Source: Flaccisagitta enflata | Lineage: Eukaryota > Chaetognatha > Sagittoidea > Aphragmophora | Direction: 5' to 3' | Assembly (NCBI GenBank): GCA_965153355.1 | Contig: OZ231126.1 | Span: 67,518,001 to 67,582,000 of the forward strand | DNA: 64,000 nucleotides | In this document: positions 22,445 through 32,294 of the stretch, piece after piece | Layout of the letters: every line of letters begins with the position of its first letter | Position numbering within the stretch: position 1 is the first letter of the stretch | The notes under the pieces: model-generated | What the model saw: only the letters and a program-made list of their open reading frames with translations | The model's database searches: none | What the model was told of the DNA's origin: nothing | Program-made: the position numbers and the translations under genes

Positions 22445-22770
22445 CATCTCCCTCTCTCCCCCTCCCCTCTCACTTTCTTCCTCTCTCCCTCCCTCTCTTT
22501 CTCTCTCCCTCCCCCTCTCCGTCCCTCTCTCTCCCTCCCCCTCCCTCCCTCCCTCTCCCTCCCCCTCTCCCTTCCTCCCTCTTTCCATCCCTCTTCTTCC
22601 CTCCCTCTCTCCCTCCCTCCCTCTCCCTCCCTCCCTCCCTCCCTCTCCCTCTTTCCCTCCCTCCCTCTCCCTCTTTCCCTCCCTCTCCCTATCCCTCCCC
22701 CTCTCCCCCTCTCCCTCTCACGCTCTCCCTCCCTCCCTCCCTCCCTCCCTCACCCTCCCTATGCCCTCTG
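22445..22770 (+). repeat. (CCCT)n tract
   Basis: Pyrimidine counterpart of the GGGA tract at 1886-1985. Pro/Ser/Leu-rich ORFs here are artefacts. Confidence 0.95.
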
Positions 22771-22774
22771 CTGA

Positions 22775-23095
22775 ACTCATTTTTGTTGTTACTTAGGGCC
22801 AAAAATTGAGATCAATGAAAAATATAGATCTTTAAGAAAAATGCGGAAAATGTGAAAAAATAAAAAAAGATTAAAAAATTCATAGTGCCTAAAGTATTGG
22901 TCCCACAGTGCCCTGCTTTTTTCCAGAAGGTGTAAAAAAGTGCCCTCTTTCACCCTGTACCAATTTCAACCCCAGCCACGGGCGAGCCTAGTTCTGACTC
23001 AACTTTCCCAAATTGTCTCAAGCGAAAAAGGGAAACATTAATTCCTAACCCGGAACTCAAAAAATCGAAAAACGTTTTTCGATTTTTTTCCCAAT
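22775..23095. repeat. Right copy of inverted repeat b (empty site)
   Basis: Reverse complement of 940-1885 without the 611-bp element. The junction CACCCTGTACCAATTTC keeps one TA (22958-22959). Confidence 0.85.
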
Positions 23096-23651
23096 CAGCA
23101 GGCTCAGTCCGGTTTTGTTGAACAGGATGATACTATCATTGATAGTGGCATTATGGGAGCGGCCTGAATGGAGAGATAGAAGGAACGTTCGAGGTAGTAA
23201 TGAATATCTCTGGTTACGAATACGAAGTCCAAATACCGATTAATATTTCATGTCACGGTTCATTTCTAACAACAGAATATCACTTTTTATGGTTTTTTTT
23301 TTTTTTTATGCGAAACGTGAGCCTGCCTTCTGAGTTCGGACGATAACTTGAATACTAACGAGATCAAACAAGACGTAGAAATAAGTTTTTCCTAAAGTCG
23401 CAAATACTTTTACTTAGTTTCCGAAGAATTTGGTGATTCTATTTTCCTAAGAATTCAGTTACACCGCATAAAGTGTATTTCTTTGCGTGGCAAAGTCAGA
23501 TTCGATCTATCGACCATGTTTGTCCAAACTTTTCCTATTTTGTCGATTAGCGCCATTATCTACGTATTTGGACCACTCTCGCCATGAGATCGCTCCGCAA
23601 TTGCTTTCAAGTGTCTCACATTGAAATCGATCACGTGGTAATGAACTGGAA

Positions 23652-23659
23652 TATAAAAG
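23652..23659 (+). promoter_or_regulatory. TATA box of the chitin-binding gene
   Basis: TATAAAAG lies 150 bp before the start codon, followed by GGGGCC. A start of transcription about 30 bp downstream gives a 5' leader of roughly 115 nt with no upstream ATG before the predicted start at 23802. Confidence 0.65.
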
Positions 23660-23801
23660 GGGCCGATTTAGTGACTGTGATAGACCAAAAGAAAATTGTA
23701 TTTATTCATCCACGTTTGCCAATCGCGCACATTAAAACAAAAGCGATATCTACGTATCCGTCGAGGAAAAGTCTTATATCATTTTTCACCAAACCACAAT
23801 C

Positions 23802-25919
23802 ATGTGGATCTTGGGTGCCTGTCTTATTTTGGCTATGGGCATCGGAACCACCTTTCCTTTTGTCATCCAAACTCGAGAGATAGGTGAGTATGAACAAACG
23901 GCTATTGAGAATTCCGTCAATCAAATTAGTTGGTTCCTCTAATGTTGAATGTATTGTCCCTTGAAAATTGATTTGACTCATAGTGGGATTAGAGTGACAT
24001 AAATTTAACCATATCAGCTTTTAAAATGAGGATTTGCAATTTGCGTGATGCAAGGATATTTAATCCCTAATTATATCTTTAATACTAACAAGTCATCCAA
24101 GCATCGCATATGGTCAGCGGTACCCGATGCCCTGCTTGGAGTGATCAGCTTAAAGATGGAGTGAGAGCAAAGCAGCGGCCCCAAAGGGCCAATGTCCTGT
24201 AGGACACAGGGTAAATTTCCTTATGTCCTGAGAAGGCATATTTCAGGCCTTTGGGGCTATTATTCATGATATTCAATGGGAGTTTCACACTTTTTTTCAA
24301 ATCTTTATCAATTTTCCATGTTATTCAATGAGAACTTCATTTTCTTTTCAATTTTCCATGTTATCTAATGGCAATTTTGATTTTTTTTTTCAATTTTCTG
24401 TTAATTTTCCATGTTATTCGATAGGAAATTTGCCTTTTTTTTTTTTTTTTTTTTTTTTTGTAAATTTTTCATGTTATTCAATGGGAAGTTTGCATTTTGT
24501 CATTTTCCCATGTTACTCAAATGGAATTTGAGAATTGAGAAGCTTTGGGGGGGGGGGATGTACAGACAGACGTACATAAGAACATTCACCCCCGTGTCCT
24601 ACAGGACATTGGCCCTTTGGGGCCGCTGCCCAAAAAGCATCCACAATACATGCGTCCTGAGAATTGTCTAACGAAGGCGCCAACAACTGAACGATTCACA
24701 TCCACGGGCCACTGGCCACGGGCCACGGGCCATGGACCACGGGGCAAGGACCACGAGCGGGACTGGTTGGAGACTTAAAACAACAAGGCCGGATACACGG
24801 CCATCAGTTGCGGACGGGTGGGCAGGGGCGGAAATGCGTGTTTTCCAACATTTCGACTTATGTTCGACTCGTGTTCACGGACCAACCGACCGACCGACCA
24901 ACCGACCGACGGACGGACGGACAAAGCCTCTTATAGAGTTGCGTGTCCGCAACTAAAAATCCTGCATCTTTTCCTTTCCAGGTGTGAGCAAATGTGACTC
25001 ATCTGGTCAAATGATTCCAGATCCTGAGGATTGCTCCAAATATTACGTCTGCAATCACATCGGTACTCAATGGGCAACTGTCCACAGTATGTCCTGTCCT
25101 GCGGGTTTGCATTTCAACTCGGAACTTAATGTCTGTGACTGGCCAGACAATGCCAAATGTGGTGGAGATGGGGATGGTGGTGGTGATGGAGGTGATGGGG
25201 TGGATGTTGGTGATGGAGGTGATGGGGTGGATGGTGGTGATGGAGGTGATAGTGGTGATGGGGGTGACGGAGGAGATGGTGGTGACGGTGGTGATGGAGG
25301 TGATGGGGTAGATGGAGGTGATAATGGTGATGGGGGAGATGGAGAAGACGGTGTGGATGGAGGTGATGGAGGAGTTGGTGTTGATAGAGGAGGTAGCCAT
25401 AGTGAAGCTTATGGCCGCGAAGGTGAAAATAAACTAATCGTAAACTCGGCATTGTGTAGATGCACATCGACGGGTCAAATGCTGCCGGATCGCAAAGACT
25501 GTTTGAAATTTTACATCTGCGATCACATTGGTACTAAATGGGCTACCGCCCACAGCGTCTTTTGTCCGGCAGGACTTCATTTCAATACCAAATTTAATGT
25601 CTGCGATTGGCCGAATAATGTCAAATGTGAGGTGGGTGGAGATGAGGGAGATGGTTGCGATGGAGGGGATGGTGGTGATGGAGGAGATGGAGGAGATGGT
25701 GGTGATGGAGGTGATGGAGGTGATGGAGGAGATGGTGGTGATGGAGGTGATGGAGGAGATGGAGGAGATGGAGGCGATAGTGGGGATGGAGGAGATGGTG
25801 GTGATGGAGGTGATGGTGGTGATGGAGAAGATGGAGGAGATGGTGGTGATAAAGGTGATAGAGGAGATGGTGGTGACAGTGGTAATAAAGGTGATGGGGG
25901 TGATGGAGGAGATGAGTAG
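23802..25919 (+). CDS. Secreted chitin-binding protein with two peritrophin-A (CBM14) domains
   Basis: Two exons: 23802-23883 and 24982-25919, with a phase-1 intron having GTGAGT donor and TTTCCTTTCCAG-type acceptor. The 339-residue product starts with a hydrophobic signal-type peptide (MWILGACLILAMGIG...), so it should be exported. Two chitin-binding domains follow. Domain 1 has six cysteines at about 32, 45, 51, 66, 79 and 87; domain 2 spans about 188-243 with an extra Cys at 186. Both keep the family pattern C-x(12)-C-x5-C-x(14)-C-x(12)-C-x7-C and the YY/FY and WP aromatic positions. A Gly/Asp linker (GDGGDG type, about 88-170) separates them and a ~95-residue GGD-repeat tail ends the protein. 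Proteins of this family bind chitin in cuticle, peritrophic or shell matrices. The acidic Gly-every-third tail could bind calcium or form an extended spacer; that is inference. The gene has its own TATA box and polyadenylation signal, so it looks complete. Confidence 0.88.
24086..24636 (+). mobile_element. D-family element, copy 7 (intronic)
   Basis: Leader with AAGTCATCCAAGCATCGC, left terminus GGCCCCAAAGGGCCAATG and right terminus GGACATTGGCCCTTTGGGG. The central array differs from other copies: about 60-bp units containing TTTTCAATTTTCCATG and TTATTCAATGGGAA. Confidence 0.75.
24784..24956 (+). mobile_element. Helitron-like element next to a splice acceptor
   Basis: CAAGGCCGGATACACGGCC to hairpin GTTGCG-TGTC-CGCAAC and CTAA, with a long ACCG/GGAC tract. 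The terminal AACTAAAA lies at a usual branch-point distance from the acceptor AG at 24980-24981. Confidence 0.75.
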
Positions 25920-25925
25920 ATAAGC

Positions 25926-25931
25926 AATAAA
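25926..25931 (+). terminator. Polyadenylation signal of the chitin-binding gene
   Basis: AATAAA seven bases after the stop codon, followed by a second AATAAAATAT. Confidence 0.65.
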
Positions 25932-26919
25932 ATAAAATATATGATGGGGATGGATGCTGCAAAATCAAAATGAAATGTGGAAGTGTAACAGTATCAATTA
26001 TTGTAAAACAGGCGTTGATTCGTCATAAATTAGCTGTCAATTCTTTTCGTTGTCAAACCATTTTTCGGAGTGACATAACATATTTTGTAAATCTTTATGA
26101 TCGCACAGTGGTTCCAAAAAATAAAAAGTGCACTAAAATCCCAATTTTCTCATAGGGACCTATTTCAGACACGGGAAATCCAATGGCGATGTTTAAATTT
26201 TTCTGTCACTTAAGGAAACTGCCTTAAGGGCATCTTGAAAATAGGTAAAAAAATTTTTTTTGAAAAAAATATATTTGTTAAGCCTAATTGTAGCCTAAGG
26301 GTGGCAATAACAGATAGCAGGTGTCATTTGACCTCAGAAAGGGGTTTCAAGGACTCAGAGGCGTGTTAAAGCTATTTTTCAGCAGTTTTTAGGGTCAAAT
26401 GCCCATATTTTCAACGACAACGCCCTATTGTGAGGCCAGAATTGTGTGTATCTATTCAGAATACACCTTCCTGTAAATTTTCAGATTAGCCCAATTCTTT
26501 TTCAAGCCTTAACAGTGTTTAAAAGCCATTTTTAAGCAGTTTTTAGGGTATTATGCCCATTTTTTCAACGGCAACGCCCTAATTTGAGGCCATATCCAAC
26601 TGTATTTATTCAGCATACACCTTTCTGTAAATTTTCAGTTTGGCCCGACTCTTTTTCAAGCCTCAATGGTGTTTTATAGCCATTTTTCAGCAGTTTTTAG
26701 GGTCAAATGCCCATATTTTCTATGACAACGCCCTACAGTGAGGCCAGAATTGAGAGAACCTATTCAGAATGCGCCTTCTTTTAAATTTTCAAAGTGGTCC
26801 GACTCTTTTACAAGCCTCAATGGGGTTTTAGAGCCTTTTTTTAGCAGTTTTTAGGGTCAAATGCTCATTTTATCAACTGTTTCACCCTACAGTGTGGCCT
26901 TGAATTAGTGTATCCATTT

Positions 26920-27081
26920 TTAGTTGCGGACACGCAACTCTTTAAGAGCCTTTGTCCGTCCGTTGGTCCGTTGGTCCGTCCATCCATTGGTCTGTGAGCA
27001 TGAGTCGAAAAGTGTGAAAACATGCATTTCCGTCCCTGCCCTGCCCACCCGTCCGTAGTATTGGCCGTGTATCCGGCCTTG
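26920..27081 (-). mobile_element. Helitron-like element, left of head-to-head pair 1
   Basis: Full-length minus copy with hairpin GTTGCG-TGTC-CGCAAC. Its 5' end (CAAGGCC) faces the 5' end of the next copy across 21 bp. Confidence 0.75.
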
Positions 27082-27102
27082 TTTTTTCATGTGCTTCCCT
27101 CA

Positions 27103-27297
27103 CAAGGCCGGATACACGGCTACCCCAGTCGCGTACGGGTGGGCAGGGGTCATAATTGAGGTCAGTGTAACATTTGGGCAGGAGCAATAAGGCCAAAACC
27201 CCCATTAACGCCGAAAAAGTAAAGTGTGACGGACGGACGGAAGGACCGACGGACGGACCGACAAAGCGGGGTGTAGAGTCGCGTAGCACGCGACTAA
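27103..27297 (+). mobile_element. Helitron-like element (subfamily B), right of pair 1
   Basis: CAAGGCCGGATACACGGCTACC, then TTTGGGCAGGAGCAATAAGG, GTAAAGTGTGACGG, ACAAAGCGGGGTGTAG and hairpin AGTCGCGTAGCACGCGACT with CTAA. Subfamily B has a longer middle than subfamily A (24784-24956). Confidence 0.75.
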
Positions 27298-27506
27298 AAA
27301 TTTTCAGACTGACCTTTCTCTTTTTCAGGCCTTAATGGGGTATAAAAGTCGATTTTCAGCAGTTTTTAGGGTCAAAAGTCCATCTTCTGACGGTACCTCC
27401 CTGTTAAGTCGCCAGTATTCATCACTCATCAGGCTATAACTTTTCAGATTGTTCTAATAATGCCGCACACGCATGCCGAGTCGCGGATGGGTGGGCAGGA
27501 GCAGAA

Positions 27507-27677
27507 CAAGGCCGGATACACGGCCATCAGTTGCGGACGGGTGGGCAGGGGCGGAAATGCGCGTTTTCCTACTTTTCGACTCGATGGTTACGACGGACGG
27601 ACCGACGACGGACCGACGGACGGACCGGACCGACCGGACGGAGGGAGCCAATGCCGAGTTGCGTGTGGCAACTATAA
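27507..27677 (+). mobile_element. Helitron-like element with decayed 3' end
   Basis: Full 5' half. The 3' stem reads GTTGC-GTGTG-GCAAC followed by TATAA, so the CTAA is altered. An extra 5'-truncated scrap (GTCGCGGATGGGTGGGCAGG) lies just before it at 27480. Confidence 0.65.
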
Positions 27678-28015
27678 ACGAAAAAATGCTGACATTTTGT
27701 TTTGGTTACGGACCGACGGAGGAACCAATGGAGAGTCTAATGGAGGGACCGACGGACCTTCTGACAGGACTGACACCGCTAGTTTTAGAGTCATAAAGCG
27801 CATGTGTGGATCATGGAATTAATGAGTTACAAAGCATCAGACAGATATATACAGACGTGTATCCTATTCTATCTGATAGTCCGATGGACGGACATAGTCG
27901 CAAGCACAGAACCTGAAATCCAGAAAACCTCCGTTGGACAATCATGATAAACCTAGTGGGCAACTCAACGCATCATCCGCGTTTTTTTTTAAAGCAAAAC
28001 AGACATGTTTTGTTT

Positions 28016-28085
28016 TTAGTTGCGTGCTACGCGACTCTATAAGCCACTTTTTGGTCGGTCCGTTGGTCCGTCGGTCCGTCACAAA
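28016..28085 (-). mobile_element. Helitron-like 3' fragment
   Basis: Hairpin AGTCGCGTAGCACGCAACT on the minus strand with the adjoining GGAC tract; the 5' half is missing. Confidence 0.55.
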
Positions 28086-28203
28086 ACTGTTTTAAGGGCT
28101 TTTTAAAGCATTTTTTATGTCTCTGAATGGTGGATAAAGAATTTTGTGGAGTAAATATTAATTTAAAATGTCTCTTTGAAAGATTATGTTTGTCTGTCTG
28201 TCT

Positions 28204-28360
28204 GTCTGCCTGACTTTTTTTGAAAGTGCCGACACGCGACTTAGGTCTAATGACCTTGTTGTGTTACTGTTGTAATTGTTGTTAAAATTGTTTTGAGTCG
28301 TGTGCACGTGACTATGACCCGCTCTGGCCGTCAGTTGGTCGGTCCGTCGGTCATGCTTAA
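28204..28360 (-). mobile_element. Helitron-like fragments
   Basis: A short 5' piece (CAAGGTCATTAGACC reversed, to 28250) and a 3' piece with the GTCACGTGCACACGAC stem (28295-28312) plus GGAC tract. Confidence 0.4.
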
Positions 28361-28544
28361 CTTTGCTCAGCTTTTTTGTCGTTTTACGTCATTTTATGTC
28401 ATTTTAAGTTATTTCAGGATAATTTATATTTAGTCGTTTATTCTTTTGGTCTTTTAGTCTTTAAATCTTTTGGTCTTTTGGAGTTATGGTCTTAACAACC
28501 GCACGCGACTGTAAGGTGTTGGTCTTGTTGTAATTGTTGCGTCA

Positions 28545-28560
28545 GTAATTGTTGTTGCAG

Positions 28561-28605
<45 letters not shown>

Positions 28606-28800
28606 GTTGTTGTTGTTTTTGTTTTTGTTGTTGTTGTTTTTGTTGTTGTTGTCGTTTTTGTTGTTGTTGTTGTGATTGTGGTTGTTGTTGGGATTTTTGT
28701 GGTTGCTGTGGTTTTTGTTCTTTCTGTTGTTGTTGTTATTGTTGTTGTTAATTCTATTGGCATTGTTGTTAGTGTTGTTGTTGTTGTTGTTTTCCTTTTG
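28545..28800 (+). repeat. (TTG)n tract
   Basis: Degenerate TTG/TTTTG array. The Asn/Gln/Thr-rich minus frames across it are artefacts. Confidence 0.9.
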
Positions 28801-28935
28801 GGGTATTTCTATTACATTTGTTATAGTTATTATATTATCAAATTCATTGTTGTACACTGTAAAGTGAGTGAGCGGAGTGAGTGGAGTGACCAGTGCAATT
28901 GAACAATCATAGCAAGCGACCAAGTGAACTGTTAA

Positions 28936-29103
28936 CAAGGCCGGATACACGGCCAATACTAGTCGTGGATGGTTGGGCAGAGGCGGATATCCGAGTTTTC
29001 ACACTTTCCAGCCCGATCATCATGGTCCAATTGACACACGGATGGATGGATGGATGGACGGACAAACAGACAGAGCCACTTATAGTCGCTTGTCCGCAAC
29101 TAA
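28936..29103 (+). mobile_element. Helitron-like element in family J
   Basis: CAAGGCCGGATACACGGCC to CGCTTGTCCGCAAC and CTAA. Flanked by family J text on both sides (GTTAA before, AAACGCGATTGTCT after), the same insertion point as the copy at 5524-5673. Confidence 0.75.
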
Positions 29104-29114
29104 AAACGCGATTG

Positions 29115-30080
29115 TCTGAGACTAGAAACACACCCAATAATTCTACGGGATTCAATCGGCCCACAGTCCATCAAATCCCACCCTGATGGGAAAAAACCAC
29201 CTAACGCCTCTTTATCCCACTCAACCCACCTACACAGTCCATCAAGTCTGCCTAAGCTCATTCTTAACCTCCTCCCCACCCACCTCCAAATTTTGTCTTT
29301 GGGAAATTCTCTCTCACAAACCTAATCCACTACTTTTCTAAAATTACCAAAAAAGCAAAACTAATTTGAAAAAGAGTCTCAATGAAGTATTTTGCTGGGG
29401 ATATCTGTTCAATATGCTCATATCTTTTTTTCTTTTAACATCAGGCATCATCATGTAACAAGGCATAAAAATGTTGTTGCCCATAAAAAGTGTTTGCGAT
29501 ATGCAAAAAGTAACAAGTAATGCATGGTCACAATATTTGTCTTGGAAGGGTGGGCAGGAGCATCCAATCCACATCCAAAGGCCAACCCCCCTACCCTTAC
29601 TAACACACATACCCAAACAGCATCTCAAATGCTCATTTTCCCATTTTTTACTTTGCAAGAGGCTTTGTTCATTGGTCCGTTGGTCCATTGATCTGTCCAT
29701 CACACTCAAGTTGAAAACGCGAAAAATGTGCAGTTTTTATTGTGTGTGTGTGTGGGTGTGTGTGAGGAACTAGTGGTTGGGGGTGGGGTTAGGGTAAGGC
29801 TGTAGGTTGTATGCACCCACCCACCCATCCACAACAATACTGTGACCCCGCATTGCTTGTTGGTTCATACATTATAGACAGACCAATAGAGATGGAAATA
29901 GACTGTATCCACAACGAAGAAGTACAATAATAGCTGCCTATGAATCAAAAGTAATTTTGAATCTGTTGTTGTAAACCCACACTAGACATCTCCAGTCAAG
30001 GGAATTGTCAGGATAATCTGAGGAAAGCTCTAGCATTTGTGAGTGTTGTGTCCGGTGGTTTCCATTGTATTTTGCGGCTA
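29115..30080. other. Sequence with no gene seen
   Basis: C-rich and T-rich stretches, a short (GT)n run near 29741-29764 and probable eroded Helitron-like scraps (GGTCCGTTGGTCCATTG near 29672). No supported coding frame. Confidence 0.4.
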
Positions 30081-30085
30081 AATTT

Positions 30086-30548
30086 TAAAGTCGCGTACTA
30101 TGCGACTACACCCTACTTTGTCGGTCCGTTGGTCCCTTTATCTGTCTGTTGGTCCATCTGTCACACTTTATTTTTGGGGTTTTCGCAGGGGTGCAGATAA
30201 TTAAGCGGCTTTTGATTTTATTCCCCCCTCTGCCTTTGATTTTCTTCCTCGCTACATGTTGCGTCATGTTACAAAATCTTTGATTTTCTTCCCCTCAAAG
30301 CTATTAAACAATCAATTTTAGGTTTAAATAGCGTTGAATTGTGTTGTAGTACTTGTATCTTACCTTTTGGTACTACCAAATGTATTACATCTTCAAAAGA
30401 TTTTTTTTCAAGTTTTTGATTTTCTTCCCCATCTCCAGACTCTTTGATTTTATTCCCCCCCGGGGGGGGGGGGGGAAATACTCAACTTTATACACCCCTG
30501 GGTTTTCGCGGTTTTTGGCCTCACTGCTCCTGACCAAATGATCTAGGA
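30086..30548 (-). mobile_element. Helitron-like subfamily B, split by a hAT MITE
   Basis: The 3' end (GTCGCATAGTACGCGAC stem) and GGAC tract lie at 30086-30185; the middle (GGAGCAGTGAGGCC reversed) resumes at 30501. The gap is exactly the hAT-type element plus its 8-bp duplication. Confidence 0.7.
30186..30500 (+). mobile_element. hAT-type MITE, copy 1
   Basis: Ends CAGGGGTGCAGATAATT and CACCCCTG. Perfect 8-bp target duplication GGTTTTCG at 30178-30185 and 30501-30508. The interior has repeated TTTGATTTTATTCCCC and a long C/G homopolymer junction; no coding frame. Confidence 0.88.
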
Positions 30549-30970
30549 CAACTAGGACATTTTAGAAAACTAGGACGACTCTGCAACAGTTGACAGTTGA
30601 CAACTCTAAGACCACAGTTGGACAATTCTAGCACACCTTCAAAACAACTCTAGGACAACTTGGACAACGCCAAAACAACCCTAAAACAACTGAAGGACAA
30701 TTGGGACAACTCTAGCATAAGTCTAGGACATCTTTAGGACAAATCTAAGACAACTTAGGAAAACGGTAAGACAATTTTAGAACAATTCCAGGACACTTGA
30801 AAGTCAATTCCATGACATCTTTGACAACTCTTAGACAACTTCAGAATGACTCTTGGACAATTAGGACAACTCTCGGACAAGTCCAGGACAACAGTATGAC
30901 AACACTTGGACAACTCGGAGATAACTCTTAGACAACTCTATGAAAACTCTTAGACAGCTCTAGAGCAACT
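30549..30970 (+). repeat. 13-15 bp minisatellite (GGACAACTCTA)
   Basis: About 30 degenerate units of GGACAACTCTAGGACAA. Confidence 0.85.
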
Positions 30971-31500
30971 CGCTTCCCCCAAGAAAACTGAGGAAAACAA
31001 AAGGGTCAATTTCTCTAATATTGTTTCTATCAGAATGAAAGAAAAAGGGTTACGATTTTCCCTCTGTGCTACCATTATCTTTAAAAAGACCATAAACAAC
31101 TTCATGAAAAGTGCCTGGATGATAAAACTTGATACTTAATAATGTAGAACTTTAGAGTAAGAAGAGAATGACCGATTGCTCATAACCTAATTTGTATGAT
31201 TGAGTAATCATATATTAGGCTCGTTCTCAGCTGAGATTCATTTCCGACAGCGCGCGCATCAAAGTAAACTCCACGCACATGAAATGAATGATGCTATATG
31301 TGTACGAAAGCCAAACGGCGCGGATCCTAGATGATCCTGTAACTTTTATGACCCCCATTGACTTGTACACTAATTAAAGACACATTTATTCATTATTTTC
31401 ATACTAGTGATAAATTCGAAGGAATTTTTTTTTAACATTTGGAACCAATGGGATTAGTACGAGTGAAAAATAACAAAATATAAACTTTTTTCAATATGTC
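30971..31500. other. Sequence with no gene seen
   Basis: Apparently low-copy sequence within this window. No frame, splice pattern or repeat recognised. Confidence 0.45.
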
Positions 31501-31519
31501 AACTCTACCCTTTCTTCCC

Positions 31520-31829
31520 ATCATGGCGGATTGTGCGGCCCTAAAAATAGATTGAAAGGCAGACTTCAGGCCTGAGAGGGCAAGTTTCGGCCCTGAGAGG
31601 TCGGATTTTAGACCAGAGAGGGTAGATTTCAGGCTAGAGAGGGCCGATAATAAGCCTGGGGGCCAGATATTGGGTCTGGAAGGGTTGATCACAGTCTTGG
31701 GAAGACAGATTTCAGGTCTGAGGGGCCTGTAAGGGGGAGGGGGATGAACAAACGGACAAACAGACGAACGAGCGAAAGTACCCCTGTGTTCTACAGCACT
31801 TCCTCCCCATTGGGGCCGCTGCTCAAAAA
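31520..31829 (+). mobile_element. D-family element, partial
   Basis: An array of CAGGCCTGAGAGGGC units, a CGAACGAGCGAAAGTACCCC segment and a right terminus CATTGGGGCCGCTGC. The left terminus is reduced to GTGCGGCCCTA. Confidence 0.6.
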
Positions 31830-31838
31830 GCGAAACGT

Positions 31839-31941
31839 TGTTGTTGTTGTTGTTGTTGCGGTAATTGTTGTTGCAGTTGTAGTTGTAGACGTGCAGTGGT
31901 TGTGATTGTTATTGTAGTTGTCGTGATTGCTTTTGTTGTTT
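31839..31941 (+). repeat. (TTG)n tract
   Basis: Short TTG array directly before a Helitron-like 3' end. Confidence 0.8.
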
Positions 31942-32132
31942 TTAGTCGCGTGCTACGCGACTCTACACCCCGCTTTGTCGGTCCGTCCGTTGGTCCGTCG
32001 GTCCGTCACACTTTACTTTTTCGGCGTTAATAGGGGTTTTGGCCCTATTGCTCCTGCCCAAATATTCCACTGACCTCAATTATGGCCCCTGCCCACCCGC
32101 ACGCGACTGGGGTAGCCGTGTATCCGGCCTTG
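31942..32132 (-). mobile_element. Helitron-like subfamily B, left of head-to-head pair 2
   Basis: Complete minus copy: hairpin AGTCGCGTAGCACGCGACT, GTAAAGTGTGACGG, GGAGCAATAGGGCC and CAAGGCCGGATACACGGC. Confidence 0.8.
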
Positions 32133-32139
32133 TTGAAAA

Positions 32140-32289
32140 CAAGGCCGGATACACGGCCAATACCAGTTGCGGACGGGTGGGCAGGGGCGGGTATGCGTGT
32201 TTTCACACTTTCTAACTTGATCACCATGGACCGACGGACGAACAGACGGACGGACAAAGCCTCTTATAGAGTTGCGTGTCCGCAATTAA
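32140..32289 (+). mobile_element. Helitron-like subfamily A, right of pair 2
   Basis: Begins 7 bp after the 5' end of the minus copy. Hairpin GTTGCG-TGTC-CGCAAT; the terminal tetranucleotide is TTAA. Confidence 0.75.
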
Positions 32290-32294
32290 AAACA

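Larger units (their letters stand above)
23884..24981 (+). other. Intron 1 of the chitin-binding gene
   Basis: 1098 bp, GT-AG. It contains a D-family element (24086-24636) and a Helitron-like element (24784-24956) whose last base is 25 nt before the next exon, so the only host sequence between the element and the exon is the pyrimidine tract. Confidence 0.8.
26290..27440 (+). repeat. 154-bp satellite, interrupted
   Basis: The marker AGCAGTTTTTAGGGT occurs at about 26381, 26535, 26689 and 26843 (154-bp spacing) and again at 27358 after the pair of Helitron-like elements at 26920-27297. Each unit also contains CAACGCCCTA and CCTTCCTGTAAATTTTCAG. Confidence 0.88.

Noticed and set aside
25126-25968. 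His/Pro-rich minus ORFs and Met/Val-rich plus ORF
   Set aside because: Shadows of the GGTGAT repeats in the chitin-binding gene.
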